DNA from: Pseudomonadota bacterium
GTDB taxonomy: Bacteria > Pseudomonadota > Gammaproteobacteria > Burkholderiales > Rhodocyclaceae
NCBI GenBank assembly: GCA_008501585.1
Contig: QQUN01000018.1
Coordinates: 115,060-179,059 of the forward strand
Direction: 5' to 3'
Length of the DNA stretch: 64,000 nucleotides
The stretch's first letter is position 1, and every line of letters starts with the position of its first letter. Position numbers and translations under genes: made by a program. This document shows positions 1 through 7,689 of the stretch, in pieces. The notes beneath the pieces were generated by a model. The model searched no databases. It was not told where the DNA came from and was given only the letters and a program-made list of their open reading frames with translations.

Positions 1-1
1 G

Positions 2-538
2 GCAGCGGCCTGGCGTGCCCGTGGGCATGCGCGTCTGCGCGTGGCGGTGAACATTTCGCCCAGCCTGTTCCGCGAGAAGGATCTGGCCGCGCTGGTGCAG
101 TCGGTGCTGGATGCGGCCGGGCTGCCGCCGGAAAACCTCGAGCTTGAAATCACCGAAGGCATGCTGATGGGCGACGTGCAGCGTGCGCTGACGGTGCTCA
201 ACGAACTCAAGGCGATGGGGGTGTTCATTGCCATTGACGACTTCGGCACCGGCTACTCGTCGCTGGCTTACCTGAAGCGCTTTCCCATCGACATCCTCAA
301 GGTCGATCGTTCCTTTGTCATGGAGTGCGATGTGGGCAACGAAGCGGTGGCCATCACCCGCGCCATCGTGTCGCTGGCGCACAGCCTGAATCTGCGCGTG
401 GTGGCCGAAGGCGTGGAGACCGCCGCCCAGCTGGCGGTGCTCAATGCCCTCGGCTGCGAGGAGTTCCAGGGTTACCTGTTTTCACGGCCGCTGCCGGCCG
501 ACGCGGCGACGGCGTTTCTCGTCGCAGCAGGCCGCTGA
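2..538 (+). CDS. EAL-domain protein, C-terminal part (cyclic-di-GMP phosphodiesterase), 5' end outside window
   Basis: The reading frame is open from base 2 to the stop at 536-538, so the gene starts upstream of the window; the GTG at 41 lies inside the domain. The 178 visible residues are the second half of an EAL domain: a VAVNIS strand, LELEITEGMLM with its metal-binding Glu, the IDDFGTGYSSL loop, KVDRSF, VVAEGVET and the closing GYLFSRPLP. EAL domains hydrolyse cyclic-di-GMP to pGpG. The residues seen in this half are those of active enzymes, but the EAL motif itself and any GGDEF, PAS or receiver domain lie outside the window, so full architecture and activity are unknown. It converges on the oxidase gene ending at 566. 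Confidence 0.9.
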   Translation, partial: AAAWRARGHARLRVAVNISPSLFREKDLAALVQSVLDAAGLPPENLELEITEGMLMGDVQRALTVLNELKAMGVFIAIDDFGTGYSSLAYLKRFPIDILKVDRSFVMECDVGNEAVAITRAIVSLAHSLNLRVVAEGVETAAQLAVLNALGCEEFQGYLFSRPLPADAATAFLVAAGR

Positions 539-565
539 TCCGGCCGGTGCCGCGTGCGGCGTGGC

Positions 566-1669
566 CTACCGGAGAACCTGGTCGGCCACCTGCTGCCCGA
601 TGGCCATCGCGGCGGTGAGACCGGGGGATTCGATCCCGAACAGGTGGATCAGGCCGGGCACGCCGTGCTGGGCAGGGCCGTCGATGCGGAAGTCGGCATC
701 GGGCATGCCGGGGGCGACGATTTTCGGGCGCACGCCGGCATAGCCGGGTTCGAGTCGGCCGTCCTCGAGTTGCGGCCACCAGGCACGGATGGCCTGGTAG
801 AAGCGTTCGGCGCGGGCCGGGTCGACGTGATAGTCGGGGCGGTCGATCCATTCGACGTCGGGGCCGAACTTGGCCTGGCCGCCGAGGTCGAGGGTGAGGT
901 GCACACCGAGGCCGCCGGGCTCGGGCAGCGGGTAGATCAGGCGCGAGAACGGGGCCTTGCCGGTGAGGGTGAAGTACACCCCACGGGCAAACCAGGCCTG
1001 CGGCAGCGCGGCCGGGGCCGGGCCGGCGATGCGCTGGCCCAGGGCGACGGCGTCGAGGCCGGCGGCATTGATGACCCAGCGGGCGCGCAGTTCCGTCTCC
1101 TGCTCACCTCCGGTGCGTATCACCATGCCGCCTTTGTCGGCGTAGCCATCGATCACCGGACTGCCGAGGGCGAGCATGGCGCCGTGGTTCTCGGCGTCGC
1201 CGAGCAGCGAGAGCATGAGGCCGTGGCTGTCGACGATGCCGGTGGACGGCGAGAGCAGGGCGGCGTGGGCATCGAGGGCCGGTTCGAGCGTGGCGATCTG
1301 GCGGCGGTCGAGCAATTGCAGGTCGTGCACGCCGTTGGCGGCGGCCTTGGCGCGGATCTGGTCGAGCGCGCCGGCTTGCTCGGCACGGGGGGCAACGACG
1401 AGCTTGCCGCAGCGTGAATGGCCGATGCCGCGCTCGGCGCAGTAGGTGTAGAGCCGGTCACGGCCTTCGACACACAGGCGGGCCTTGAGCGAGCCGGTGG
1501 GGTAGTAGAGGCCGGCGTGGATGACTTCACTGTTGCGTGAGCTGATGCCGGTGCCGAAGGCGGTTTCGCGTTCGAGCACGATGACCTCGCGCCCGGCTTC
1601 GGCAAGGGCCTTGGCGCAGGCCAGGCCGACAACGCCGGCGCCGATGATGACGCAGTCGACTGTGTCCAT
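566..1669 (-). CDS. lhgO: LhgO-like FAD-dependent oxidoreductase (L-2-hydroxyglutarate oxidase family)
   Basis: A 367-residue protein of the DAO/LhgO family. The N-terminus carries the dinucleotide-binding fold ([14 protein letters not shown], about residues 8-21) followed by VIVLERE, the acidic end of the ADP-ribose site. [14 protein letters not shown] at about 44-57 is the family signature near the flavin. The C-terminal [18 protein letters not shown] is the closing FAD-contact segment. Known members oxidise L-2-hydroxyglutarate to 2-oxoglutarate and pass electrons to the quinone pool; that substrate is assigned by family only. The ATG at 1669 is chosen because the fold starts directly after it; longer frames add low-complexity residues. 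The gene stands alone, with a REP-rich spacer upstream and a convergent EAL gene downstream. Confidence 0.8.
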   Translation of the reverse strand: MDTVDCVIIGAGVVGLACAKALAEAGREVIVLERETAFGTGISSRNSEVIHAGLYYPTGSLKARLCVEGRDRLYTYCAERGIGHSRCGKLVVAPRAEQAGALDQIRAKAAANGVHDLQLLDRRQIATLEPALDAHAALLSPSTGIVDSHGLMLSLLGDAENHGAMLALGSPVIDGYADKGGMVIRTGGEQETELRARWVINAAGLDAVALGQRIAGPAPAALPQAWFARGVYFTLTGKAPFSRLIYPLPEPGGLGVHLTLDLGGQAKFGPDVEWIDRPDYHVDPARAERFYQAIRAWWPQLEDGRLEPGYAGVRPKIVAPGMPDADFRIDGPAQHGVPGLIHLFGIESPGLTAAMAIGQQVADQVLR

Positions 1670-1694
1670 GGGGTCTCGATAAATATGCGTGCGG

Positions 1695-1724
1695 GTAGGG
1701 CGGAAAAGCGTAGCGCCTTCCGCC
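1695..1724. repeat. REP-like hairpin (GGCGGAA / TTCCGCC)
   Basis: GGCGGAA at 1699-1705 pairs with TTCCGCC at 1718-1724, and an inner GCG-tag-CGC stem lies between them. The surrounding GTAGGGCGGAAAAGCG context resembles an interspersed palindromic repeat of betaproteobacterial intergenic regions. That family resemblance is from memory; the hairpin itself is seen directly. Confidence 0.6.
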
Positions 1725-1741
1725 ATCGGCGCCATAGGGAT

Positions 1742-1774
1742 GGATAGGCCGGCGGATGCACCTGCGGCTTATCC
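1742..1774. repeat. Second REP-like hairpin (GGATAGGCC / GGCTTATCC)
   Basis: Bases 1742-1751 pair with 1765-1774 through a 10-bp stem with one G-U pair. The loop region carries GGATGCACCTGC. It resembles the GGATAAGCCG-type repeats scattered through related genomes and differs in sequence from the elements on either side. A smaller stem-loop, ATCCGC-tcgg-GCGGAT followed by TTTT, sits at 1796-1815 and would read as a terminator only on the plus strand, where no gene precedes it. Confidence 0.5.
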
Positions 1775-1837
1775 GTGCTACGAAATTTCTGCGGTATCCG
1801 CTCGGGCGGATTTTTACCAGATTGGCGCGCGGGGTGG

Positions 1838-1946
1838 TAGCCCGGATGCAGCGCAGCGGAATCCGGGGACAGTGGTTGATCACGCAAGACGCTCCATTCA
1901 GCGCTTGACGACCGGTCCCGGATTCCGCTGCGCTGCATCCGGGCTA
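1838..1946. repeat. Perfect 30-bp inverted repeat, TAGCCCGGATG-type REP pair
   Basis: The 30 bases at 1838-1867 are exactly the reverse complement of 1917-1946, separated by 49 bases. Each arm begins or ends with TAGCCCGGATGCAGCGCAGC and is itself a small hairpin (CCCGGAT...ATCCGGG). The pair ends two bases from the stop codon of the minus-strand nuclease-like gene, so in its mRNA it would form a strong 3' structure. The same family occurs between narG and narH at 28863-28942. Confidence 0.85.
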
Positions 1947-1948
1947 AA

Positions 1949-3217
1949 TCAGAAGGTGATGCTGACCCCTTCGTCGGGCAGGTCTTTGGGTTCGTAGGCG
2001 ACCTGGTCGACGATCTGGCCGTTGGCGTCGAGCACGGTGATGGTGTCGCGGTCGTTGTTGAGCTTGACGGCATGGGTCAGCGCGATGCGCAGGGTGTCGC
2101 CCCGCCCGATGCGGCCGCCGATGGCCTGGCTGCCCTTGGCGTCGGCGAGGTGCCAGCCGTCGAGCGTGGCATCGGCGTTGCTGATGTTGAGCAGGGTGAC
2201 GGTCTCGTGGCTGTGTTCGGGGCGCTCGACCGGGTTGACCAGCGCACAGATGATGCGCACGCCGCTGGGGTGGCGCGGGCGCGCGGGCAGCACGCCGCCG
2301 ACGGTGGCGGGGAGGATGTAGTCGTCGGGCACGATGACGACGTCTTCGGGCGCAAACATGAGGCGCAGCGTGGTGCCCTGGGCGCGGACCATGTCGTGCA
2401 GGTTGCCCACTTCCATGGTGGGCAGCAGCAGGCGGTCGTCGCGGTTGCGGGTGTCCTCGCGCAGCCAGGCGTCGAAGGCGTCGAAGTTGGTGTGGCCGGA
2501 CTGGAAGTAGGGAGCGATGCGGCGAAAGAGCTTGGGCCAGAGAATGGCCGCTTGCAGCGCGTCGATGCCGTCCAGGGTGAGGCCGCTAGCCATGGACGGG
2601 GCCTGGGCCCAGAAGCCGAGCCGGTGCTCGCGCGCATGGCGAACGCTGGCGCGCAGGTGCTCGCGCAGCTCGGGCGGCAGGCCGAGGTAGAAGGCGCCAT
2701 AGGCGTGCCCCTCGCGCAGCATGAAGGCGTTGAGGCTGGCGTCGAGCATGTGCGGCTGCATGAAGATGCGCGAGCCGTCGACCGAGGGGTGCTCGCCGGT
2801 ATACACAAAGGCGACGCTGCGGCCGTAGGTGTCCAGCCCGATCGACAGGATGTAGCCGCGCACCGGGTGGTGTTCGACCGACTCGACCTTATAGGGGTGC
2901 GTGTCGAAGTAGCGGATGGCGCCAAAGCCGATGCGTGCCATGAGCGCGTCGCGCGCGGCGAGCGCGAGCGGCATGTGCTGATGGTACTCGGTGTCTTCGA
3001 CCTCGAAGTGCGTCTCCAGCGCGTCGACCCCCTCGAAGCGGATACTGGTGATCCCGGCCTGGTTGAAGCCGGGCATGCGGTTGGGCCGCGGCAGGCGCTC
3101 GATCAGTTGCGGGTTGTCGGGCTGGAACTTGATGGTGTCGCCATCGGGCTCGGGGCCGCTGAGCGGGATGTGCGGGTAGTGGATGTGAAAGCTGCCCTTG
3201 ATGAGCGTGTAGGCCAT
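1949..3217 (-). CDS. Nuclease-like protein with C-terminal lamin-tail domain
   Basis: A 422-residue protein. The N-terminal part looks like a divergent staphylococcal-nuclease (thermonuclease) fold: PDGDTIKF near residue 27, ITSIRFEGVDALETHFE near 56, and later GLDTYGRSVAFVYTGE, in the order seen in SNase proteins. The last 110 residues look like a lamin-tail (LTD) immunoglobulin-like domain: VTLLNISNADATLDGWHLAD, then an alternating beta pattern ending VDQVAYEPKDLPDEGVSITF. LTD domains often accompany bacterial nucleases and probably bind nucleic acid or the envelope. There is no signal peptide at this start. The ATG at 3217 is chosen for its GGAG ribosome site and because the preceding 69 codons are low-complexity. 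Catalytic residues were not verified, so nuclease activity is inferred. Confidence 0.6.
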   Translation of the reverse strand: MAYTLIKGSFHIHYPHIPLSGPEPDGDTIKFQPDNPQLIERLPRPNRMPGFNQAGITSIRFEGVDALETHFEVEDTEYHQHMPLALAARDALMARIGFGAIRYFDTHPYKVESVEHHPVRGYILSIGLDTYGRSVAFVYTGEHPSVDGSRIFMQPHMLDASLNAFMLREGHAYGAFYLGLPPELREHLRASVRHAREHRLGFWAQAPSMASGLTLDGIDALQAAILWPKLFRRIAPYFQSGHTNFDAFDAWLREDTRNRDDRLLLPTMEVGNLHDMVRAQGTTLRLMFAPEDVVIVPDDYILPATVGGVLPARPRHPSGVRIICALVNPVERPEHSHETVTLLNISNADATLDGWHLADAKGSQAIGGRIGRGDTLRIALTHAVKLNNDRDTITVLDANGQIVDQVAYEPKDLPDEGVSITF

Positions 3218-3400
3218 GTGCGCAGGCTCCCTGATGTCGCGCGACGCGAGGCGGCGCCGCTCTTTCAGGGTAGTTGGCCGTATCGCGAATGGCATTGTTG
3301 ATATCCGTGCCCGTGCCCCCATCTGGCAACAGGTGCGCGCATCAAGACGTGATCGGTGATAGCGTTGTGCATTGCACCCCTGCCGTTTCCAGGAAGCTCC

Positions 3401-3724
3401 ATGCGTATCGACCCCAACCAGCAACGCGTTTTTGAAGCCTTTGCCCGCCGCAATGGCCGCCCGCTCAGCCCCTGGCAGAAGATTGTCGGGTCGGTGGCTG
3501 CCATTGGCCTGTTTGGCCTGGCGCTGGTGTTTTCAGTGGTGGTGTTTGCCGTGGTGCTGACCGTCGGTGCCGCCGTGTGGGGCTGGTTCTGGTGGAAGAC
3601 GCGCAATTTGCGCAAGCAGATGCGCGAGGCGCAGGCGAATCAGCCGGGGCGGCCGCAGGATGGCCTGGTGATCGAGGGCGAGGTGATCCGCGAGGTGAAC
3701 GAGCCTGACGACCGACGCCCGTGA
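3401..3724 (+). CDS. Small membrane protein of unknown function
   Basis: A 107-residue protein with AGGA upstream of the ATG at 3401. The first 30 residues are polar and basic. A long hydrophobic stretch follows (IVGSVAAIGLFGLALVFSVV to WGWFWW, about residues 28-65), long enough for one long or two closely spaced membrane helices. A charged tail ends in GLVIEGEVIREVNEPDDRR. No enzymatic motif is visible, and I do not recognise the family beyond similarity to short hypothetical membrane proteins of betaproteobacteria. It is divergent from the nuclease-like gene, so the 183-base spacer 3218-3400 probably holds both promoters. Confidence 0.7.
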   Translation: MRIDPNQQRVFEAFARRNGRPLSPWQKIVGSVAAIGLFGLALVFSVVVFAVVLTVGAAVWGWFWWKTRNLRKQMREAQANQPGRPQDGLVIEGEVIREVNEPDDRRP

Positions 3725-3745
3725 GGGGCGCGATGCCTGGCGGCG

Positions 3746-4330
3746 TCAGGCGAAAATATTGACCTGCTCGCCCGCGGCCGGATTGGGCTCGATCTGCGAC
3801 AAGGCCGTCTGCAATTGACGGCTGGCGCCTTCCGCGCCCACGGCCGGCGCGTTCTGGGTGGCCAGCTCCCGTTGCGCCTGTTGAATCAACTGAGCGGCGA
3901 CGGCCGCGACCCGGTAGTCCTGCGACGAGGGGTCGGCCGGGGCCAGCGCGGCGCGCTGGATCTGCTGCGCCTTGGCAATGGTTTCGTCCGGCGTGCGACC
4001 GGGGGAAACGTCGATGCTCACCTCGCCGCCCACGGCATACATCTGCCCGTCCGGCCCGCGCACGGTGGAAAAACTCGCGCCGCCTTGCGCCAGCCCCCCC
4101 GCGGCGACCAGATGCGCGGCCTCGTGCGAGCGGACCTTGCGGTCGGTGCTGGCCAGTGCGGCCACTTCCGAGGCGATGGCGGCGGCTTCGCGCGAATCGG
4201 CTTTGCTGTCGCCGGCCGGGCGGGATGCCGCGTCGGCCCTGGCGGGGTTGACGGTCGACGCCTCGTCACCCGCCGGTGCGCGCAGCGGCGTGGCGTGGTG
4301 CACTGGCAGGGCGGCGGACACGGACATCAT
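3746..4330 (-). CDS. SprA/CJM1_0395-family putative metalloprotease
   Basis: A 194-residue protein whose core DRKVRSHEAAHLVAAGG (about 63-79) contains HEAAH, an HExxH zinc motif, followed by GPDGQMYAVGGEVSIDVSPG, the hallmark of the SprA-related putative metalloprotease family. The flanks are Ala/Ser/Pro-rich and probably disordered; the C-terminus holds a Gln-rich helix. There is no signal peptide or membrane helix. Function is not established and the protease call rests on the HExxH motif. Two adjacent ATG codons (4330 and 4327) follow a GGGGA ribosome site; either may be used. It converges on the small membrane-protein gene. Confidence 0.75.
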   Translation of the reverse strand: MMSVSAALPVHHATPLRAPAGDEASTVNPARADAASRPAGDSKADSREAAAIASEVAALASTDRKVRSHEAAHLVAAGGLAQGGASFSTVRGPDGQMYAVGGEVSIDVSPGRTPDETIAKAQQIQRAALAPADPSSQDYRVAAVAAQLIQQAQRELATQNAPAVGAEGASRQLQTALSQIEPNPAAGEQVNIFA

Positions 4331-4421
4331 GAGATATCCCCTCGGGCGATCGACACCGCCACTTTAGTGCCTTTTGTTGCCATCCAAAAGGGTTAGATGG
4401 GCTTTGTTGCAGGGGGCAGTT

Positions 4422-4438
4422 CCCTTGCGGGGCAAGGG
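4422..4438 (-). terminator. Hairpin after the hydrolase gene
   Basis: CCCTTGC at 4422-4428 pairs with GCAAGGG at 4432-4438 around a GGG loop, directly after the stop of the minus-strand hydrolase gene. No U-tract follows on that strand, so intrinsic termination is uncertain. Confidence 0.4.
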
Positions 4439-4439
4439 T

Positions 4440-5111
4440 TCAGGGCGTGCTCGGTGGCGTGTTGGCGGGCGCGGGCAGGTGCTGTTCGAACCAGTGCACC
4501 AGCACCGGGATGACGCGTGCCAGCGCCGCCGGGGCGGTGAGGCCGGCATCGTCCGCGTCATGCCACTGGGCGTCGCCGTGAATCAGCCCGAAGGCCTGAC
4601 GAAGCATGGCGCGGGCAGGGTCGTCGTGGCTGACGGCGAGGCACAGCGGCAGGGCGAGGGCGCCGAGCGGGCCGGCGCCGGCCAGGTCGATGCGCCCGCC
4701 GAGGCAGAACAAGGCGTTGAGCCGGTCGGCAGAGCGGCTGGCGGCGCGAAGGGCCGCGCCGCTGGCGGTGCCGCCGGCGACCAGCCCGCGGGCCAGCCCC
4801 TGCAGCGGTGGCTGGTGGTCAAGCCAGGCCAGGGCGGCTTCGATGCGGTTGGCGAGCAGCGGGGTGTTGTAGCGCAGGTCCGGATCGCGCGCGTCTTCGT
4901 GCGGGGTGGCCAGGTCGAGCCCCAGCGTGGCAAAGCCGGCGCGGTTGAGCGCGTCGGCCATGGCGCGTTCGCGGGCGGTGTCATCGTCGTCGAGCGTGCT
5001 GCGCACGAGCAGGACGAGGCCGCGCACATCGGGCGCATGGGCCAGCCGGGCGGCCAGCCAGACCGGGCCGGCGGGCAGGCTGAGCGTGGTGTGGCGGAGG
5101 GTCAGCGACAT
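4440..5111 (-). CDS. Dienelactone-hydrolase-like alpha/beta hydrolase, degenerate active site
   Basis: A 223-residue protein with the strand order of small alpha/beta hydrolases: VRGLVLLV, AGFATLGLDLAT, the family segment NRIEAALAWLDHQ, and a C-terminal helix VLVHWFEQHL. In active relatives the nucleophile elbow reads G-x-S-x-G (GASTG); here the aligned segment is GGTASGAAL, placing Ala where the nucleophilic Ser should be, with a Ser one residue later. The usual C-terminal GH for the catalytic His is also unclear (AQWHDADD). It may be inactive or work differently. It starts 18 bases after the end of amrS and is probably the last gene of the AmmeMemoRadiSam operon. A binding or accessory role is only a guess. 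Confidence 0.65.
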   Translation of the reverse strand: MSLTLRHTTLSLPAGPVWLAARLAHAPDVRGLVLLVRSTLDDDDTARERAMADALNRAGFATLGLDLATPHEDARDPDLRYNTPLLANRIEAALAWLDHQPPLQGLARGLVAGGTASGAALRAASRSADRLNALFCLGGRIDLAGAGPLGALALPLCLAVSHDDPARAMLRQAFGLIHGDAQWHDADDAGLTAPAALARVIPVLVHWFEQHLPAPANTPPSTP

Positions 5112-5129
5112 GGCGTGAGCATCGCATGC

Positions 5130-6224
5130 CTATTCGGCGGCTGTCGAGCCGATGGCGACCGGAATGCGGCGGTTGCCGAAGGGGCGGTCGAAGTGGCCGA
5201 AGCGCCCGGGCAGGGTGTGGCCGCAGTGGCGGCACTGGCCGTGCGCGTCGAGCTGGTAGTCGAGGATGTCGTAGCCGAGCCGGGCGATCACGGTTTGGCC
5301 GCAGCCCGGGCAGCGCGTGCTGGCGCCGTCACGATCGGCGACGTTGCCGATGTACACATGGCGCAGACCGGCCTTGAGCGCCCGCTGGCGCAGGCGGGTG
5401 AGTGTGGCGTGCGGGGTGCTGCGGCGGTCGGTGAGCTTGAAGTCGGGATGAAAGGCGGTGAGGTGCAGCGGCACGTCGTCGCCCAGTTCGCGGTGGATCC
5501 ACTCGGCCATGGCGCTGATCTCTTCGTCCGAATCGTTCTCGCCGGGGATGACCAGCGTGGTGATCTCTAACCACACGTCGCTTTCGTGGCGCAGCCAGAC
5601 CAAGGTGTCGAGCACCGGTTGCAGCCGCGCGCCGCACAGCTTCTTGTAGAAGTCGTCGGTGAAGGCCTTGAGGTCGACATTGGCCGCGTCCATGTGGGCG
5701 AAGAAGTCCTGGCGCGCCTGGCTGTGCACGTAGCCCGCGGTGACGGCGACCGTCTTCAACCCGCGGGCATGGCAGGCGACGGCGGTGTCGATGGCGTACT
5801 CGGCGAAGATCACCGGGTCGTTGTAGGTAAAGGCGACGCTCTTGCTGCCCCAGCGCTGCGCGGTGGCGGCGATGGCCTCGGGGGTGGCGACGTCCATCAG
5901 CCGGTCCATGTCGCGCGACTTGCTGATGTCCCAGTTCTGGCAGAACTTGCAGGCCAGGTTGCAGCCCGCGGTACCGAAGGAGAGCACGCTGCTGCCGGGG
6001 TAGAAGTGGTTGAGCGGCTTTTTTTCGATCGGGTCGATGCAGAAGCCGGAGCTGCGCCCCCAGGTGGTGAGCTCCATGTGGTCGCCGACGCGCTGCCGCA
6101 CGAAGCAGGCGGCGCGCTGGCCTTCGTGCAGGCGGCAGGTGCGCGGGCACAGGTCGCATTCGATCCGGCCGTCGTCAAGCGTGTGCCAGTAGCGGGCGCG
6201 GACCCGGGATGCGCTGTCGTGCAT
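5130..6224 (-). CDS. amrS: AmmeMemoRadiSam system radical SAM enzyme
   Basis: A 364-residue radical SAM protein. The cluster motif is CNLACKFC (Cys88, Cys92, Cys95). An N-terminal Cys set (23, 26, 30, 40) in the context CDLCPRTCRLHEGQRAAC is typical of this PflA-like family, as are GRSSGFCIDPIEKKPLNHF and VDLKAFTDDFYKKLCG. Near the C-terminus CPGC (305-308) and CRHC (331-334) form a probable zinc-ribbon extension. The reaction is unknown for the family; the conserved partnership with AMMECR1 and Memo suggests radical modification of a shared substrate. The ATG at 6224 is preceded by GGAG and avoids 13 extra residues. The start is 17 bases after the stop of amrA, in the same operon. Confidence 0.92.
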   Translation of the reverse strand: MHDSASRVRARYWHTLDDGRIECDLCPRTCRLHEGQRAACFVRQRVGDHMELTTWGRSSGFCIDPIEKKPLNHFYPGSSVLSFGTAGCNLACKFCQNWDISKSRDMDRLMDVATPEAIAATAQRWGSKSVAFTYNDPVIFAEYAIDTAVACHARGLKTVAVTAGYVHSQARQDFFAHMDAANVDLKAFTDDFYKKLCGARLQPVLDTLVWLRHESDVWLEITTLVIPGENDSDEEISAMAEWIHRELGDDVPLHLTAFHPDFKLTDRRSTPHATLTRLRQRALKAGLRHVYIGNVADRDGASTRCPGCGQTVIARLGYDILDYQLDAHGQCRHCGHTLPGRFGHFDRPFGNRRIPVAIGSTAAE

Positions 6225-6241
6225 GCGTGCCTCCTGCGGTT

Positions 6242-6799
6242 CTAGGTGTCGCCCTCCCGCCATTTACGGACCGGGTAGGTGGCCACCATGACGGCCGAAC
6301 TCCAGTAATCGGCGCGGAGGCCGGCTTTCTTTTTCAGCTCGGCGAGGAAGTCGCGCGGTTCGGGGAGTTGCTCCCACACCTGCGGCAAAAACGTCGCTTG
6401 CTGGCAGCCGTTGAAGAAGATCACCCCGTCCTTGCCCGGCTTCAGTTGCGCCAGCACCTCGGCTTCGGACTTTGCGTCGAGAAACTCGGCGCGCCCGAGC
6501 AGGGACACTTCGACCCGAATCAGCGGCCATTCGTCGGCCGTCAGGGCGGCAAAGCGTGGGTCGCGCAGCGCGGCCGACACGGCGTTGGCGGCCACGTCGT
6601 CGCCCAGTGCGCGCTGCGGCTTGAGGCTGCCGATACAGCCGCGCAGGCGGCCGTCGCGGGTGAGGGTGACGAAGGTGGCGCCGCGCTCGGCGAGGTCCGG
6701 GTCGGGTGTGGGGGCCGGGCCGAGCTCGAGCGCATGTTCGATCGCGGCGCGGGCGCGGGCCAGCAGGCGGGGGCCGAGTTCGGCGTCAGTGAGCGACAT
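6242..6799 (-). CDS. amrA: AMMECR1-domain protein (AmmeMemoRadiSam protein A)
   Basis: A 185-residue single-domain AMMECR1 protein. The family signature LRGCIG is at residues 52-57, followed by ALGDDVAANAVSAALRDPRF and the C-terminal GVIFFNGCQQATFLPQVWEQLP segment. AMMECR1 has no assigned biochemical activity; the invariant LRGCIG cysteine is suspected to be catalytic or a radical target. The ATG at 6799 lies inside the end of the Memo gene, a 14-base overlap suggesting translational coupling; an alternative ATG at 6823 would add eight residues. It is the middle gene of the amrB-amrA-amrS set. Confidence 0.92.
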   Translation of the reverse strand: MSLTDAELGPRLLARARAAIEHALELGPAPTPDPDLAERGATFVTLTRDGRLRGCIGSLKPQRALGDDVAANAVSAALRDPRFAALTADEWPLIRVEVSLLGRAEFLDAKSEAEVLAQLKPGKDGVIFFNGCQQATFLPQVWEQLPEPRDFLAELKKKAGLRADYWSSAVMVATYPVRKWREGDT

Positions 6800-7604
6800 G
6801 GTGTTGGACCGGTGTGAAGGCAATGCTGGTGTAGCCCACGACGCGATTGCGGTCGCCTGCGGTATCGCCGGAGTTGCGCAGATCGAGCACGGTGGGGGCG
6901 AGGTGGTGGCGCTGGGCGGCGAGCAGCAGGCCTTCGATGGGGAGCGCGCCGCAGGCTTGGTCGAAGGCCAGCCCGCCCTGCAGGCGCCCGATCTGTTCCA
7001 CCGTGGCGCGGTCGCGCCAGCGTGCCTGGTGGTAGGGCAGGTAGTGCGACAGGTCGGAGGAGATGACGATCAGTGTTTCATCGTCGCCCCACAGGCGGTC
7101 GAGCAGATGGGCGACGCGCTCGGGCGTGGTGTCGCCGACGACGATGGGGACGACGGTGAAGTGGTCGAGCACGCTTTGCAGAAACGGCAGCTGTACTTCG
7201 AGTGCGTGTTCCGGCGCGTGGGGCGCGTCGTCGACCTGAACATCCGGTTCATCCTGAAGCGCCAGCCAGCTCTCGCGGTCCACCGCCACCTCGCCCAGTG
7301 GTGTGGCAAAAGATTGGGCCGCCGGCAAGGCAAAACCCTGCACGGGAACCCGATGACAGGGGCCGAGCAGCACCACACGCCGGTAGAACGCCCGTGTGCT
7401 GCGCAGGCTGGCATAGGCCGCCGCGGCGATAGGGCCCGAGTACACATAGCCGGCGTGCGGCACGATCAGCGCCTTGGGCCAGTGGACGGTATCCAGCGGC
7501 ATGGCGCTGTTGAGCATGTCGCCGATCATGGTTTGCAGGGCACGCGGGTCGGCCGGGTAAAAGGCGCCGGCGACGGCGGGCGGTCGGATGGAGGCGTTGG
7601 CCAT
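6786..7604 (-). CDS. amrB: Memo-family protein (AmmeMemoRadiSam protein B)
   Basis: A 272-residue Memo protein, related in fold to extradiol dioxygenases. Recognisable segments are IRPPAVAGAFYPADP at the N-terminus, VPHAGYVYSGPIAAAAYASL (His50), LGPCHRVPVQGFALP, SSDLSHYLPYHQA and CGALPIEGLLLAA. Human Memo1 binds a metal through equivalent His and Cys residues; whether the bacterial protein is an oxygenase is not known. GGAG precedes the ATG at 7604. It is the first gene of the likely operon amrB-amrA-amrS-hydrolase. The spacer to the transporter gene upstream on the same strand is 85 bases, so it may have its own promoter. Confidence 0.92.
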   Translation of the reverse strand: MANASIRPPAVAGAFYPADPRALQTMIGDMLNSAMPLDTVHWPKALIVPHAGYVYSGPIAAAAYASLRSTRAFYRRVVLLGPCHRVPVQGFALPAAQSFATPLGEVAVDRESWLALQDEPDVQVDDAPHAPEHALEVQLPFLQSVLDHFTVVPIVVGDTTPERVAHLLDRLWGDDETLIVISSDLSHYLPYHQARWRDRATVEQIGRLQGGLAFDQACGALPIEGLLLAAQRHHLAPTVLDLRNSGDTAGDRNRVVGYTSIAFTPVQHHVAH

Positions 7605-7689
7605 GTCGGACTCCGGAAAACCGTTGTGTTTTCATGGCTATTATAGGCCGTGCCGTCCGGGGCATCAGCCGGCGAGGCCGGCGCAGGGG

